Below, piece after piece: positions 14,707 to 22,543 of a DNA stretch of 64,000 nucleotides. A program made the translations under genes and the position numbers. A model generated the notes under the pieces. That model ran no database searches. It saw only the letters and a list, made by a program, of their open reading frames with translations, and was not told where the DNA came from. The stretch comes from CAKKQX01 sp963734595 (GTDB lineage Bacteria; Pseudomonadota; Gammaproteobacteria; Burkholderiales; SG8-41). Positions within the stretch are counted from its first letter, which is position 1. Each line of letters starts with the position of its first letter. The stretch covers positions 354,075-418,074 of the forward strand of contig CAVTHV010000026.1 in the NCBI GenBank assembly GCA_963734595.1, in the 5' to 3' direction.

Positions 14707-17022
14707 CTACGGCGAGACGTCGGCCGTCTCGACGGCGGCCGGCGGACCGGCGGTGATGCTCGGGCCGCGCGGCACGGTCGTACTCCTCCGGGACTGACGC
14801 CCGCGCGCGATCGCGCCGGCGAGCGCGGCGGCCGTCACGACGCACAGAAGCGCGCCGATCGCGAGCCGGCGTGAGCGGTACGTCAGCTGCACCTCGTGCG
14901 CGCCGGCCTCGAGCGGCACCGCGCGCATCCATCCGTTCGCGGGCACGCAGCGGGCCGGGCGGCCGTCCACGGCGGCGCTCCAGCCCGGGTACCACGCCTC
15001 CTTCACGACGAGGAGCGCCGGACGGTCCGAGTCGGTGCGGACGAGCAGGCGCTCGGGCGCGAAGGCGACGATCGTGGCGGACCCGCCCGGCGCGGTCTGC
15101 CCTCCGGCGGGCGCGGCCCCCGCCCCCAACGGCGCGCGCGCGGTGTCGGCCGCCGGCGGCAGCAGGCCGTCCTCTTCGACGAGCGCCGCATCGTGGACGT
15201 CGTGCCCCGCGGCGATGAGCGGCGCCGCGTCGGCCCAGTGGCGCACGCGCCGCACGCGCGGCGTGAGGTACGCGCGCGGGTCGGCGTCGCGACGGAACGC
15301 AACGGCGTTCGCGGCGGGATCCCAACCGACGGCGAGCGCCGCCTCGGCGTAGGCGAACGGTCCGCGGTCGTAGACCGCCGCGGAGACGTAGGTGTTCTCG
15401 TCCACGGGGACGGGAACCCCGAGCCGGTCGTGAAGGTACCGCCAGGTGCGGTCGAGCGTCAGCGCGTTGTAGCCCGTGGCGCTCGCCCACCCGTAGACCA
15501 TGGCGGCGTTCTCGCGGGCCACGTCGGGCGGCACGAGGACACGCGGGGGCGCGGCCGCGTTCAGCAGGGACGCCCGGCCGAGCGTGCGCGCGAGGTCCCG
15601 CTCGGAGTCGAGGAACGACGGAGCCGGCACGGCCCACGCGACGCGGGCCGCGTGCTGCGCGGTCAGGAGGTCGGCCGCGGCGCCGACGAGCAGCACGGCC
15701 CCGGCCACGCGGGCCACGGCCGCCGGAGCCGAGACGACGGCCACGGCGAGCCCGGCGGCGGCCGCAACGAGGACCGCCTGGACGAGCAGCGGCCGGGCCG
15801 GCGCGGGCGGAAGCGCGACCGCGGCCCACGCGATCGCGCCCGAGGCCGCGACGACGCCCGGCAGGAGGGCGAGCACCGCGTTCCGCGGCCGCCACGGCCG
15901 CGACAGGAAGCGCGCTCCGGCAAACGCCAGGGCGAGGCAGGGCAGGACCGCCGCGCGCGAGTGGATGTGGAAGCCCGCGAGCCCGGGCACGAGGCGGAAG
16001 AGGAGACCAAAGAGCGGCGTCGCCGGACCCATGGCCACGAGCGCGCCCGCGAGCCCGGCGCACGCGAGGCCGCGGATGCCGCGCTCCCGGACGAGCGACA
16101 GCCCGGCGATGCCGGCCACGAACGCGAGGGCTCCCACGTAGAGGTCGAACTCCCAGTAGAAGGCGCGGCGCCCGCCATCGGGGACCGCGAGTGACGCCCA
16201 CTGCCAAGGCGCCAGGGCCGCGCCACCCGCGAAGCGGAGCGTGGGGGCGGCGCGGTTGCTCTCGCCCGCGAGCTCGAGGAACGGGAGAAGGGCCGGCGCC
16301 GCGAGGGCGAGGGCCAGCGTGAGCGAGACGGCCAGCGCGGCGATGCCGACCGCCGCCGGCCGAGGGCGTCGCGACAGGCCGCGGCCGAGCACGAACGCGC
16401 CAAGGCCCAGCCAGGTGATCCACGCGATCTGCGGGTGGCCGCAGAGAAGCTGCAGGGCGAGCCCGGCGGCGAGAGCGGAGGCACGCGGCACCGAAGGGCC
16501 GTCCTGCAGCCGCGACGCGAGCAGGAACAGCAGGGGCACGTAGCACAGGCCCTCGGCGTAGCCGATCTGCCCGGCCGACAGTCGCGCCGCGAGTGGCGCA
16601 CCGAGCGTGAACGCGAGCGCCGCCGCGGCACTCGCCGCCGTCGACGCCCCGAGCGCGCGCGCGAAGCGCGTCGAGCCGAGGAGCGCCAGCGCCACGTGCG
16701 CGGCGAGCACCAGCGCGAGCGCCGAGGGGGCGTCGAGAAGCAGGAAGAGGAGGTTCGGCGGGTAGAAGACCGCGGTCTCGAGGTCGGCGAGGAACGGCCG
16801 CCCGAGGCCGACGTGCGGGTTCCACAGCGGCAGGCGGCCTTCGGCCAGCGCCCGCGCGGCGTACACGCGGTACGGCTGGTGCATCTGCAGCCAGTCCTGG
16901 CCGTCGAAGACGCTCGGCGGCGTCAGGAACGCGACCGCCGTGATCACTCCCGCGGCCAGCAGCAGCGCCCCCGCCTCGCGCAGCGGCGCCCGGTGCCGGA
17001 GCGAGCGCAGGCGCTCGAGCAT
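14707..17022 (-). CDS. YfhO-family integral membrane protein
   Basis: 771 residues with about 12 hydrophobic helices between residues 20 and 480, then a soluble domain and a last TM helix near 730. Family features include the extracellular loop DGQDWLQMHQPYRVYAARAL, LPLWNPHVGLGRPFLADLE, CGHPQIAWITW and the C-terminal YPGWSAAVDGRPARCVPANG. YfhO proteins are GT-C-like and linked to cell-surface glycosylation or lipid-linked sugar transfer; the exact reaction is unknown. It begins 5 bp after the glycosidase gene on the same strand, so the two form an operon. Confidence 0.85.
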   Translation of the reverse strand: MLERLRSLRHRAPLREAGALLLAAGVITAVAFLTPPSVFDGQDWLQMHQPYRVYAARALAEGRLPLWNPHVGLGRPFLADLETAVFYPPNLLFLLLDAPSALALVLAAHVALALLGSTRFARALGASTAASAAAALAFTLGAPLAARLSAGQIGYAEGLCYVPLLFLLASRLQDGPSVPRASALAAGLALQLLCGHPQIAWITWLGLGAFVLGRGLSRRPRPAAVGIAALAVSLTLALALAAPALLPFLELAGESNRAAPTLRFAGGAALAPWQWASLAVPDGGRRAFYWEFDLYVGALAFVAGIAGLSLVRERGIRGLACAGLAGALVAMGPATPLFGLLFRLVPGLAGFHIHSRAAVLPCLALAFAGARFLSRPWRPRNAVLALLPGVVAASGAIAWAAVALPPAPARPLLVQAVLVAAAAGLAVAVVSAPAAVARVAGAVLLVGAAADLLTAQHAARVAWAVPAPSFLDSERDLARTLGRASLLNAAAPPRVLVPPDVARENAAMVYGWASATGYNALTLDRTWRYLHDRLGVPVPVDENTYVSAAVYDRGPFAYAEAALAVGWDPAANAVAFRRDADPRAYLTPRVRRVRHWADAAPLIAAGHDVHDAALVEEDGLLPPAADTARAPLGAGAAPAGGQTAPGGSATIVAFAPERLLVRTDSDRPALLVVKEAWYPGWSAAVDGRPARCVPANGWMRAVPLEAGAHEVQLTYRSRRLAIGALLCVVTAAALAGAIARGRQSRRSTTVPRGPSITAGPPAAVETADVSP

Positions 17023-17027
17023 GGCCC

Positions 17028-18605
17028 TCAGCTCGCGGTGAGCACCGTCAGGCTCATCGGGTTGAGGACGACGGGGACGCTGGCCGGGCTCGTCGGCTCG
17101 ATCGCCGGAAGCGCCTGCTGGATCCGCACGCGGTCGGTCGTCACGCGCTCCCAGCGCCTCGCCTGCAGCGCCGGCGGCAGCTGGAGAAGGACCCGCGCAC
17201 GCCTCGTCGTGTCGTCGTGGACGAGCAGCACGGTCTTCTCACCCGTCGGTGCGACGAGCGCCGTGCCGTGCACGGGCGAGAGGTTCCGGCCGGGGACGAG
17301 CTGCAGCGGGTGCACGGCCGAGCCCGGCCGCGCGTGCCGTGACAGGAGGCCGTACACACCCCACGGGTGCGGCGTGCGCGTCAGCCTCCTCTGAGCGTCG
17401 AGGCCGACGATCCCGAACCAGCCGTCGACGTCGTTCGGGTTCATGAAGCTCCAGAACCCGAAGGCCGCGAGCCCGACGTTCATGCCGCGCACGACGCCCT
17501 CGGCGACGGTGAGAGTGGCCTCCGGGGTCGCGACGCCGGCCGGGTCGTTCAGGCGCCAGCCGTAGTAGAACGTGCCCATCTCGGCGGCGAGGAGCCGCTT
17601 CCCGCGCTCGCGGCAGTAGGCGACCTGCCTCGCGGTGAGCGACATGAGGTCGCCGATCGGGGACGTCCACGAGCCCTCGGACGGCGGCAGCGCGTCCAAG
17701 CGCAGCGAGTAGAAGTGGACGGAGTAGGCGTCGACGAACGGGTCGAGGTCGATGCCGCGCGCCGTGAACTCGGGCAGGAAGAGCGTACGGTGCGTGTAGG
17801 TGTCGCCGCCGACGAGGCCGACCCGCTCGCGCGGGACGCCGGCGCGGTCGAGGGCCGTGCGCATCGCGCGGTACATGTCCACGTAGTGGCGGTACACGTC
17901 GGGGCCGCCCGCGGGGGTCTGGTAGACGCCGTACTCCATCGGCTCGTTCACCGGGTTGAAGAGCCGCACACTCGCGAGGCCGAGGTCCCTCGTAACGTGC
18001 TGCAGCAGCGGGGCGACGAACCGCTCGGCGTAGGCCGTGTTGTCGGCGGCCGCCATGTTGCAGTTCGCCGAGCCGTCGCAGCTCGACGGGACCGGGAACT
18101 CGTAGTGGCGCGGGATCAGGAACGGGTCGAGCAGGATCGTGCAGCCGTTCTTCCCCGCCCAGTCGTCGAGCCACTGCAGCCGCTTCAGGTGCACGGTGCC
18201 GGCGACGAACGCGCCGTCCAGCGCCACGTGCGCGTCCGGAGGAAGCCCGAACCGGATGAAGCCGGGGCGCATCTCGTCGAGCGCGCGGCGGATCTCGGCC
18301 CACGCGGCCGTGTCCGCGAGGTCGGGGTAGATCGGCGAGTCGAGGGGGTAGCGGTCGTAGCGCGCGTAGGTGCCCCCGGCCCCGAGGTGATCGAACCAGT
18401 TGACACCGACGCCGTACGCGAGCGGCTGCGGCAGCGGCCCGCCGGCCTCCAGGCGGTACGAGGGGTGGTCCTGGGCGACGTCGTCGATCGGGTCGCGGCC
18501 GGGCACCGGCCGAACCCCGCCCGTCTGAGCGCCGCTCGCCCGCGGAGCGAGCGCGGCGAGAGAGGCGGGGGCGATCGACTGCAGAACACGGCGGCGGGTC
18601 GTCAT
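17028..18605 (-). CDS. Secreted clan GH-A glycoside hydrolase-like protein
   Basis: 525 residues. MTTRRRVLQSIAPASLAAL is a signal peptide with a twin-arginine-like motif. A TIM-barrel glycosidase is indicated by NPVNEPMEYG (acid/base Glu221 after Asn220, the clan-A NEP motif) and AAEMGTFYYG (likely nucleophile Glu342), with VHFYSLRLD and GFWSFMNPNDVDGWFG on later strands. The last 110 residues look like a beta-sandwich. Family (GH5, GH39, GH30 or other) cannot be fixed by eye. The ATG at 18605 was chosen because the Tat-like leader starts there. It is the first gene of a pair with the YfhO protein. Confidence 0.75.
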   Translation of the reverse strand: MTTRRRVLQSIAPASLAALAPRASGAQTGGVRPVPGRDPIDDVAQDHPSYRLEAGGPLPQPLAYGVGVNWFDHLGAGGTYARYDRYPLDSPIYPDLADTAAWAEIRRALDEMRPGFIRFGLPPDAHVALDGAFVAGTVHLKRLQWLDDWAGKNGCTILLDPFLIPRHYEFPVPSSCDGSANCNMAAADNTAYAERFVAPLLQHVTRDLGLASVRLFNPVNEPMEYGVYQTPAGGPDVYRHYVDMYRAMRTALDRAGVPRERVGLVGGDTYTHRTLFLPEFTARGIDLDPFVDAYSVHFYSLRLDALPPSEGSWTSPIGDLMSLTARQVAYCRERGKRLLAAEMGTFYYGWRLNDPAGVATPEATLTVAEGVVRGMNVGLAAFGFWSFMNPNDVDGWFGIVGLDAQRRLTRTPHPWGVYGLLSRHARPGSAVHPLQLVPGRNLSPVHGTALVAPTGEKTVLLVHDDTTRRARVLLQLPPALQARRWERVTTDRVRIQQALPAIEPTSPASVPVVLNPMSLTVLTAS

Positions 18606-18697
18606 GGGGCCTCCTCGAGCGGCGCCGTATCCTCGCACGGCGAGGGCCGCGGCACCTCGCGAGCAGCCCTATACTCGACCATTCCCGCGACCGCGGC

Positions 18698-19900
18698 ATG
18701 AGCTACATCCACCTGGCGATCCCCGTCTTCTTCGCGCTGATCGCGGTCGAGCTTCTCGCCGCGCGGCTCCTCGAGCGCGAGACGTACCGTCTCGCCGACT
18801 CCGTCGCGGACCTCTCGTGCGGGATCCTGCAGCAGGTTCTCGAGGTCTTCCTGAAGACGGCACTCTTCGCCGGCTACGCGTGGCTCTTCGGGAGCCACCG
18901 CCTGTTCGACGTGCCCGTCGCGGCGGCCTGGGCGTGGGGCGCGTGCTTCGTGGGTGTCGACTTCCTCTACTACTGGTTCCACCGCTGGAGCCACGAGGTC
19001 AACGCCGGGTGGGCCGCGCACGCGGTGCACCACCAGAGCGAGGAGTACAACCTCTCCGTCGCCCTGCGGCAGGGCGCGCTGCAGCCGGCCTTCTCGTGGG
19101 TGTTCTACCTGCCGCTCGCGCTCCTCGGCTTCCCCCCGGAGATGTTTCTCGCCGTCTCGTCCTTCAACACCCTCTACCAGTTCTGGATCCACACCCGGCT
19201 CATCGGCCGGCTCGGCCTGCTCGAGCGGGTGCTCAACACACCGTCCCACCACCGCGTGCACCACGCGCGCAACCCGCGCTACATCGACCGCAACCACGGC
19301 GGGACGCTCATCGTCTGGGACCGCCTGTTCGGAACGTTCGGCGAAGAGAAGGACGAGCCGGTGTACGGCGTCACGAAGCCGCTCGCGTCGTGGAACCCGG
19401 TATGGGCGAACGTGCGCGAGTGGGCGGACATGTGGAGCGTGGCGCGGCGGGCGCAGCGCCCGCTCGACCGGCTGCGCGTGCTGTGGAAGCGGCCCGGATG
19501 GCGGCCCCACGATCTCGGCGGGTACGCTCCCCCGCCGGAGGTCGACCGCGCGACGTACGCCCGCTACGACGGGCCGGCCCCGGGCGTGCTGAAAGCCTAC
19601 GTCCTCGCGCAGTTCGGGCTCGCGACGCTCGGCTCCGTGGCGTTCCTCGACGCCGCCCCGCGCCTCGGGCCCGGCGCGCGGGCCGCGGCCGCCATCGCGA
19701 TCGCGATCAGCCTGGCCAGCTTCGGCGGCCTGCTCGACCGCCGCGCCTGGGCGATCCCGCTCGAGGCTGCTCGAGTGATCTCGCTCGCCGTCGCCGCTGC
19801 CGTGCTTTCCGCCTCGGGCACGGTCGCGGCCGCGGCCGCGGCCACCGCGGTCGCGTCCCTCGCCGCCCTGTGGCGAGGGCTTCTCGCGCAAGGCCCGTGA
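18698..19900 (+). CDS. Fatty acid hydroxylase/sterol desaturase family membrane protein
   Basis: 400 residues. The diiron histidine clusters are HRWSHE, HAVHHQSEEYN, HNxxH-like HTRLIGR context and HHRVHHARNP...DRNHGG, in the order of the fatty acid hydroxylase superfamily. TM helices flank them in the first 180 residues, and three more hydrophobic segments sit at the C-terminus (about 295-395), which is longer than the basic domain. The family oxidises lipids or sterols at the membrane using a diiron centre; substrate unknown. A TATACT box lies about 21 nt before the ATG. Confidence 0.87.
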   Translation: MSYIHLAIPVFFALIAVELLAARLLERETYRLADSVADLSCGILQQVLEVFLKTALFAGYAWLFGSHRLFDVPVAAAWAWGACFVGVDFLYYWFHRWSHEVNAGWAAHAVHHQSEEYNLSVALRQGALQPAFSWVFYLPLALLGFPPEMFLAVSSFNTLYQFWIHTRLIGRLGLLERVLNTPSHHRVHHARNPRYIDRNHGGTLIVWDRLFGTFGEEKDEPVYGVTKPLASWNPVWANVREWADMWSVARRAQRPLDRLRVLWKRPGWRPHDLGGYAPPPEVDRATYARYDGPAPGVLKAYVLAQFGLATLGSVAFLDAAPRLGPGARAAAAIAIAISLASFGGLLDRRAWAIPLEAARVISLAVAAAVLSASGTVAAAAAATAVASLAALWRGLLAQGP

Positions 19901-19987
19901 GCCAGCATCGGGCTGAGGCGCCCGCACGGTCCTGAGCGTGCTCGCTCGAAGCGAAGAGGGCGTGGGGTCCTGGTGCGCGGGGCGGGT

Positions 19988-21292
19988 CTAGGCTGACGCC
20001 TTGCCGAACACGCGCTCGAACACCGCGTCCGTGTGCGCGAGGTAGCGCGGCAGGTCGAACACGGCCGCGATCTCCGGCTCGCCGAGCGCGGCGCGCACCT
20101 CCGGGTCGGCGAGGACACGCCCGCGGAAGTCGGCCTCCGTCTTCCACGCCTCCATCGCGTGCCCCTGGACGATGCGGTACGCGTCCTCCCGCCGCATGCC
20201 CTTCGCGGTCAGCTCGAGGAGAAGCTGTCCCGAGAACACGAGCCCCTTGCCGAGCTCGAGGTTGCGCAGCATGCGCGCCTCGTCCACCGTCATGCCCTTC
20301 ACGATGCGCGTGAAGCGGGCGAGCATGTGGTCGAGGGCGAGGAAGCTGTCGGGGACGGTCACCCGCTCGACGGACGAGTGCGAGATGTCCCGCTCGTGCC
20401 ACAGCGCGACGTTCTCGAGCGAGGCGAGCGCGTTCGCGCGCACCACGCGCGCGAGCCCGACGACCTGCTCGCACCCGACCGGGTTGCGCTTGTGGGGCAT
20501 GGCCGACGAGCCCTTCTGGCCCGACCCGAACGGCTCCTCGACCTCGCGCACCTCGGTCTTCTGCAGGGCCCGGATCTCGGTCGCGAACTTCTCGAGGCTG
20601 GCGGCCACGAGGGCGAGCGTCGTCATGACCTCGGCGTGGCGATCGCGCTGGAGCACCTGCGAGGAGACCGGCGCCGGCAGGAGGCCGAGCTTCGCGCACA
20701 CCGCCTCCTCGACCTCCGGCGGCAGGTGGGAGAACGAGCCGACGGCGCCCGAGAGCTTGCCGTGGGCGATCGTGGCGCGGGCGCGGTCGAGCCGCACGAG
20801 GTGGCGCTGCAGCTCCGCATACCACAGCGCCATCTTCAGGCCGAACGTCATCGGCTCGGCGTGGACGCCGTGGGTGCGTCCGATCATCGGCGCGTGCTTG
20901 TGCCGGAGCGCCCGCTCCTTCACCGCGTCGGCGAGCGAGACGACGCCGGCGTGCACGATGTCGCACGCGTCGCGCATCAGGATCGCGAGGGCGGTGTCGA
21001 CGACGTCCGAAGACGTGAGGCCGTAGTGGAGCCAGCGCCCCTCCGGTCCCACGTTCTCGGCCACGCAGGAGACGAACGCGATGACGTCGTGCTGCACCTC
21101 GCGCTCGATCTCCTCGATGCGCGCGACGTCGAACCGGGCTCTCGCCTTGATCGCGGCGAGCGCTTCGGCCGGCACGACGCCGCGCTCGACCAGCACTTCG
21201 GTCGCGGCGATCTCGACCTCGAGCCACGTGGCGAAGCGGTTCTCGTCGGACCACAGGCGGGCCATCTCGGGGCGCGAGTAGCGGGGAATCAT
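19988..21292 (-). CDS. purB: Adenylosuccinate lyase
   Basis: 434 residues of the fumarase/aspartase superfamily. Motifs are HYGLTSSDVVDTA, IGRTHGVHAEPMTFG (catalytic His region) and the signature loop GSSAMPHKRNP with the mobile catalytic Ser. PurB acts twice in purine synthesis, cleaving SAICAR and adenylosuccinate with release of fumarate. Its ATG overlaps the stop of the bactofilin-like gene (ATGA), so it is coupled to an apparently unrelated membrane protein. Length and motif spacing are normal. Confidence 0.95.
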   Translation of the reverse strand: MIPRYSRPEMARLWSDENRFATWLEVEIAATEVLVERGVVPAEALAAIKARARFDVARIEEIEREVQHDVIAFVSCVAENVGPEGRWLHYGLTSSDVVDTALAILMRDACDIVHAGVVSLADAVKERALRHKHAPMIGRTHGVHAEPMTFGLKMALWYAELQRHLVRLDRARATIAHGKLSGAVGSFSHLPPEVEEAVCAKLGLLPAPVSSQVLQRDRHAEVMTTLALVAASLEKFATEIRALQKTEVREVEEPFGSGQKGSSAMPHKRNPVGCEQVVGLARVVRANALASLENVALWHERDISHSSVERVTVPDSFLALDHMLARFTRIVKGMTVDEARMLRNLELGKGLVFSGQLLLELTAKGMRREDAYRIVQGHAMEAWKTEADFRGRVLADPEVRAALGEPEIAAVFDLPRYLAHTDAVFERVFGKASA

Positions 21293-22179
21293 CGGGAGAC
21301 CTCGTCGGGCGGAGAGGCGCTCAGCGTACCACGGCGAGAGACGGCGCCGCCGCACGCGAGGACGAGCGCGGCGAGCGCCACCGGCGCCCCGAGCAGCGGG
21401 ACGAGGCAGAGGAGCGCGAGGGCGGCGGCGCCGAGCGCGCAGGAGCGCCCGCCCGGCGAGAGACGGCGGCCGGCGAGGCGGGCGGCGGCGCGGCCGAGGA
21501 GGGAGGCGACGCCCGTCGAGCCGAGGACGAGCGCGACGAGCAGGCCGATGCCGAGAGCCGACTGGACCAGGTCCTCGAACCGACCGAGCCGCCGCCCGTT
21601 CGCGACCACGCAGACGTAGGCGATCAGCAGGGCCGCCCCGAGGAGCCCGCGCGCCACCGGCGCCCTCGCGAGCGCCGCGTCGCGCGAGGCGATGCCCCTG
21701 GCGCGGACGAGCGCCGCGCCGGCGAGCACGACGACGAGCACGAACGCGACGAGGCTCGCCACGCCTTCGAGGAACAGCTGCCGCTGGCCGGGGACGTGCA
21801 GCCACGGCAGGCTGTCGACGTCGTACGAGGCCGTCGCGCCCGGGTCGATGCGCACGGGCCCGCCCACGCTCACGATCGAGGCGGGCACGGTCGCCGCCGC
21901 GCCCGCGTGCACGCCGCCGCCCACCGCGATGACGTCGTCCACCGGCCCGCGGCCCGCCTGGCCCGTCACGTCGACGCCGCCGAGGATGGCGATCGCGTCG
22001 CCGAGGACGCGCCCGCGGACCACGATGCTGCAGCCGAAGCAGAGCGCGTCGCCGACGGTCTCGCCCTCTGCGACGACCATCGTGCGCAGCACGGACATCC
22101 GGTCCTCGGGCTCGGCGGCCGCGGGGGCGGTCGTTGCGGCCGCCTGCGCGACGACGAGCAGGAGGACGGTCGCGCTCAT
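21289..22179 (-). CDS. Bactofilin-like repeat membrane protein
   Basis: 296 residues with a short N-terminal signal sequence. Residues about 25-125 carry a repeated short-strand pattern (VVAEGETVGDALCFGCSIVV, GDAIAILGGVDV, DDVIAVGGGVHAG, VSVGGPVRIDPGA) of the kind seen in bactofilin and polymer-forming beta-helical proteins. Four TM helices follow (about 145-170, 180-200, 215-235, 255-280). Possibly an envelope scaffold; no enzyme motif is seen. It overlaps the tiny upstream ORF and purB by ATGA at both ends, giving a three-gene coupled unit. Confidence 0.7.
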   Translation of the reverse strand: MSATVLLLVVAQAAATTAPAAAEPEDRMSVLRTMVVAEGETVGDALCFGCSIVVRGRVLGDAIAILGGVDVTGQAGRGPVDDVIAVGGGVHAGAAATVPASIVSVGGPVRIDPGATASYDVDSLPWLHVPGQRQLFLEGVASLVAFVLVVVLAGAALVRARGIASRDAALARAPVARGLLGAALLIAYVCVVANGRRLGRFEDLVQSALGIGLLVALVLGSTGVASLLGRAAARLAGRRLSPGGRSCALGAAALALLCLVPLLGAPVALAALVLACGGAVSRRGTLSASPPDEVSR

Positions 22180-22301
22180 GTACGCGCCGGCAGGAGCGCG
22201 GCCAGCCGCTCCTCCTCGACGGCGCAGCTCTCGATCGGAACGGCCGCCTGCGCCCCCGCGGCGAAGCCGGCGCGCTCGAGGAACTCGCGTCTTGTGCTCA
22301 T
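22176..22301 (-). CDS. Tiny ORF consisting mainly of a Tat-type leader (41 aa)
   Basis: MSTRREFLERAGFAAGAQAA has the twin-arginine pattern (TRREFL, then a hydrophobic stretch), followed by only about 20 residues (VPIESCAVEEERLAALL) before TGA. A TATGAT box stands upstream, and AGGG precedes the ATG. The stop overlaps the ATG of the bactofilin-like gene (ATGA), so it may act as a coupling leader peptide, be a real small protein, or be the remnant of a larger Tat substrate. Too short for homology by eye. Confidence 0.5.
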   Translation of the reverse strand: MSTRREFLERAGFAAGAQAAVPIESCAVEEERLAALLPART

Positions 22302-22543
22302 CGTGCCCTCACTCGCGACGGATCATACAGACCGCCCGCCTCCGCGGCCTGAGGCAGCCGGATCACGAGGACGCCGGCGCGGGTCATCGCGCCCGAAGCC
22401 AACGCCGCCGGCGCAGGTTGGGGTGCAGGACGTAGTAAGATCGTCAGGTTTTGCCCCCGGCCGCGAGGGTCCGTGTGTCCCTTGCGGCCGCGGTGACAGG
22501 GTGCGCCGCCACGGGTTGCGGCGGGCGCAGGAGGGCTCATCAC
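22302..22543 (+). promoter_or_regulatory. Structured 5' region of the malic enzyme gene
   Basis: No gene is seen. A TAAGAT box (22436-22441) would give a leader of about 95 nt. It contains hairpin 1 (22458-22469 with 22479-22490, 12 pairs including one G-U) and hairpin 2 (22502-22510 with 22520-22529, one bulge). Hairpin 2 ends directly against the GGAGGG ribosome site of the ATG at 22544, so its folding could affect translation. Confidence 0.45.

Noticed and set aside
13157..16825. Very long minus-strand open frames, for example upstream of purF and across 34187-40039
   Set aside because: At about 70% GC stop codons are rare, so shadow frames run for kilobases. These extensions are Arg/Pro/Gly-rich with no recognisable domain and oppose or overlap well-supported genes.
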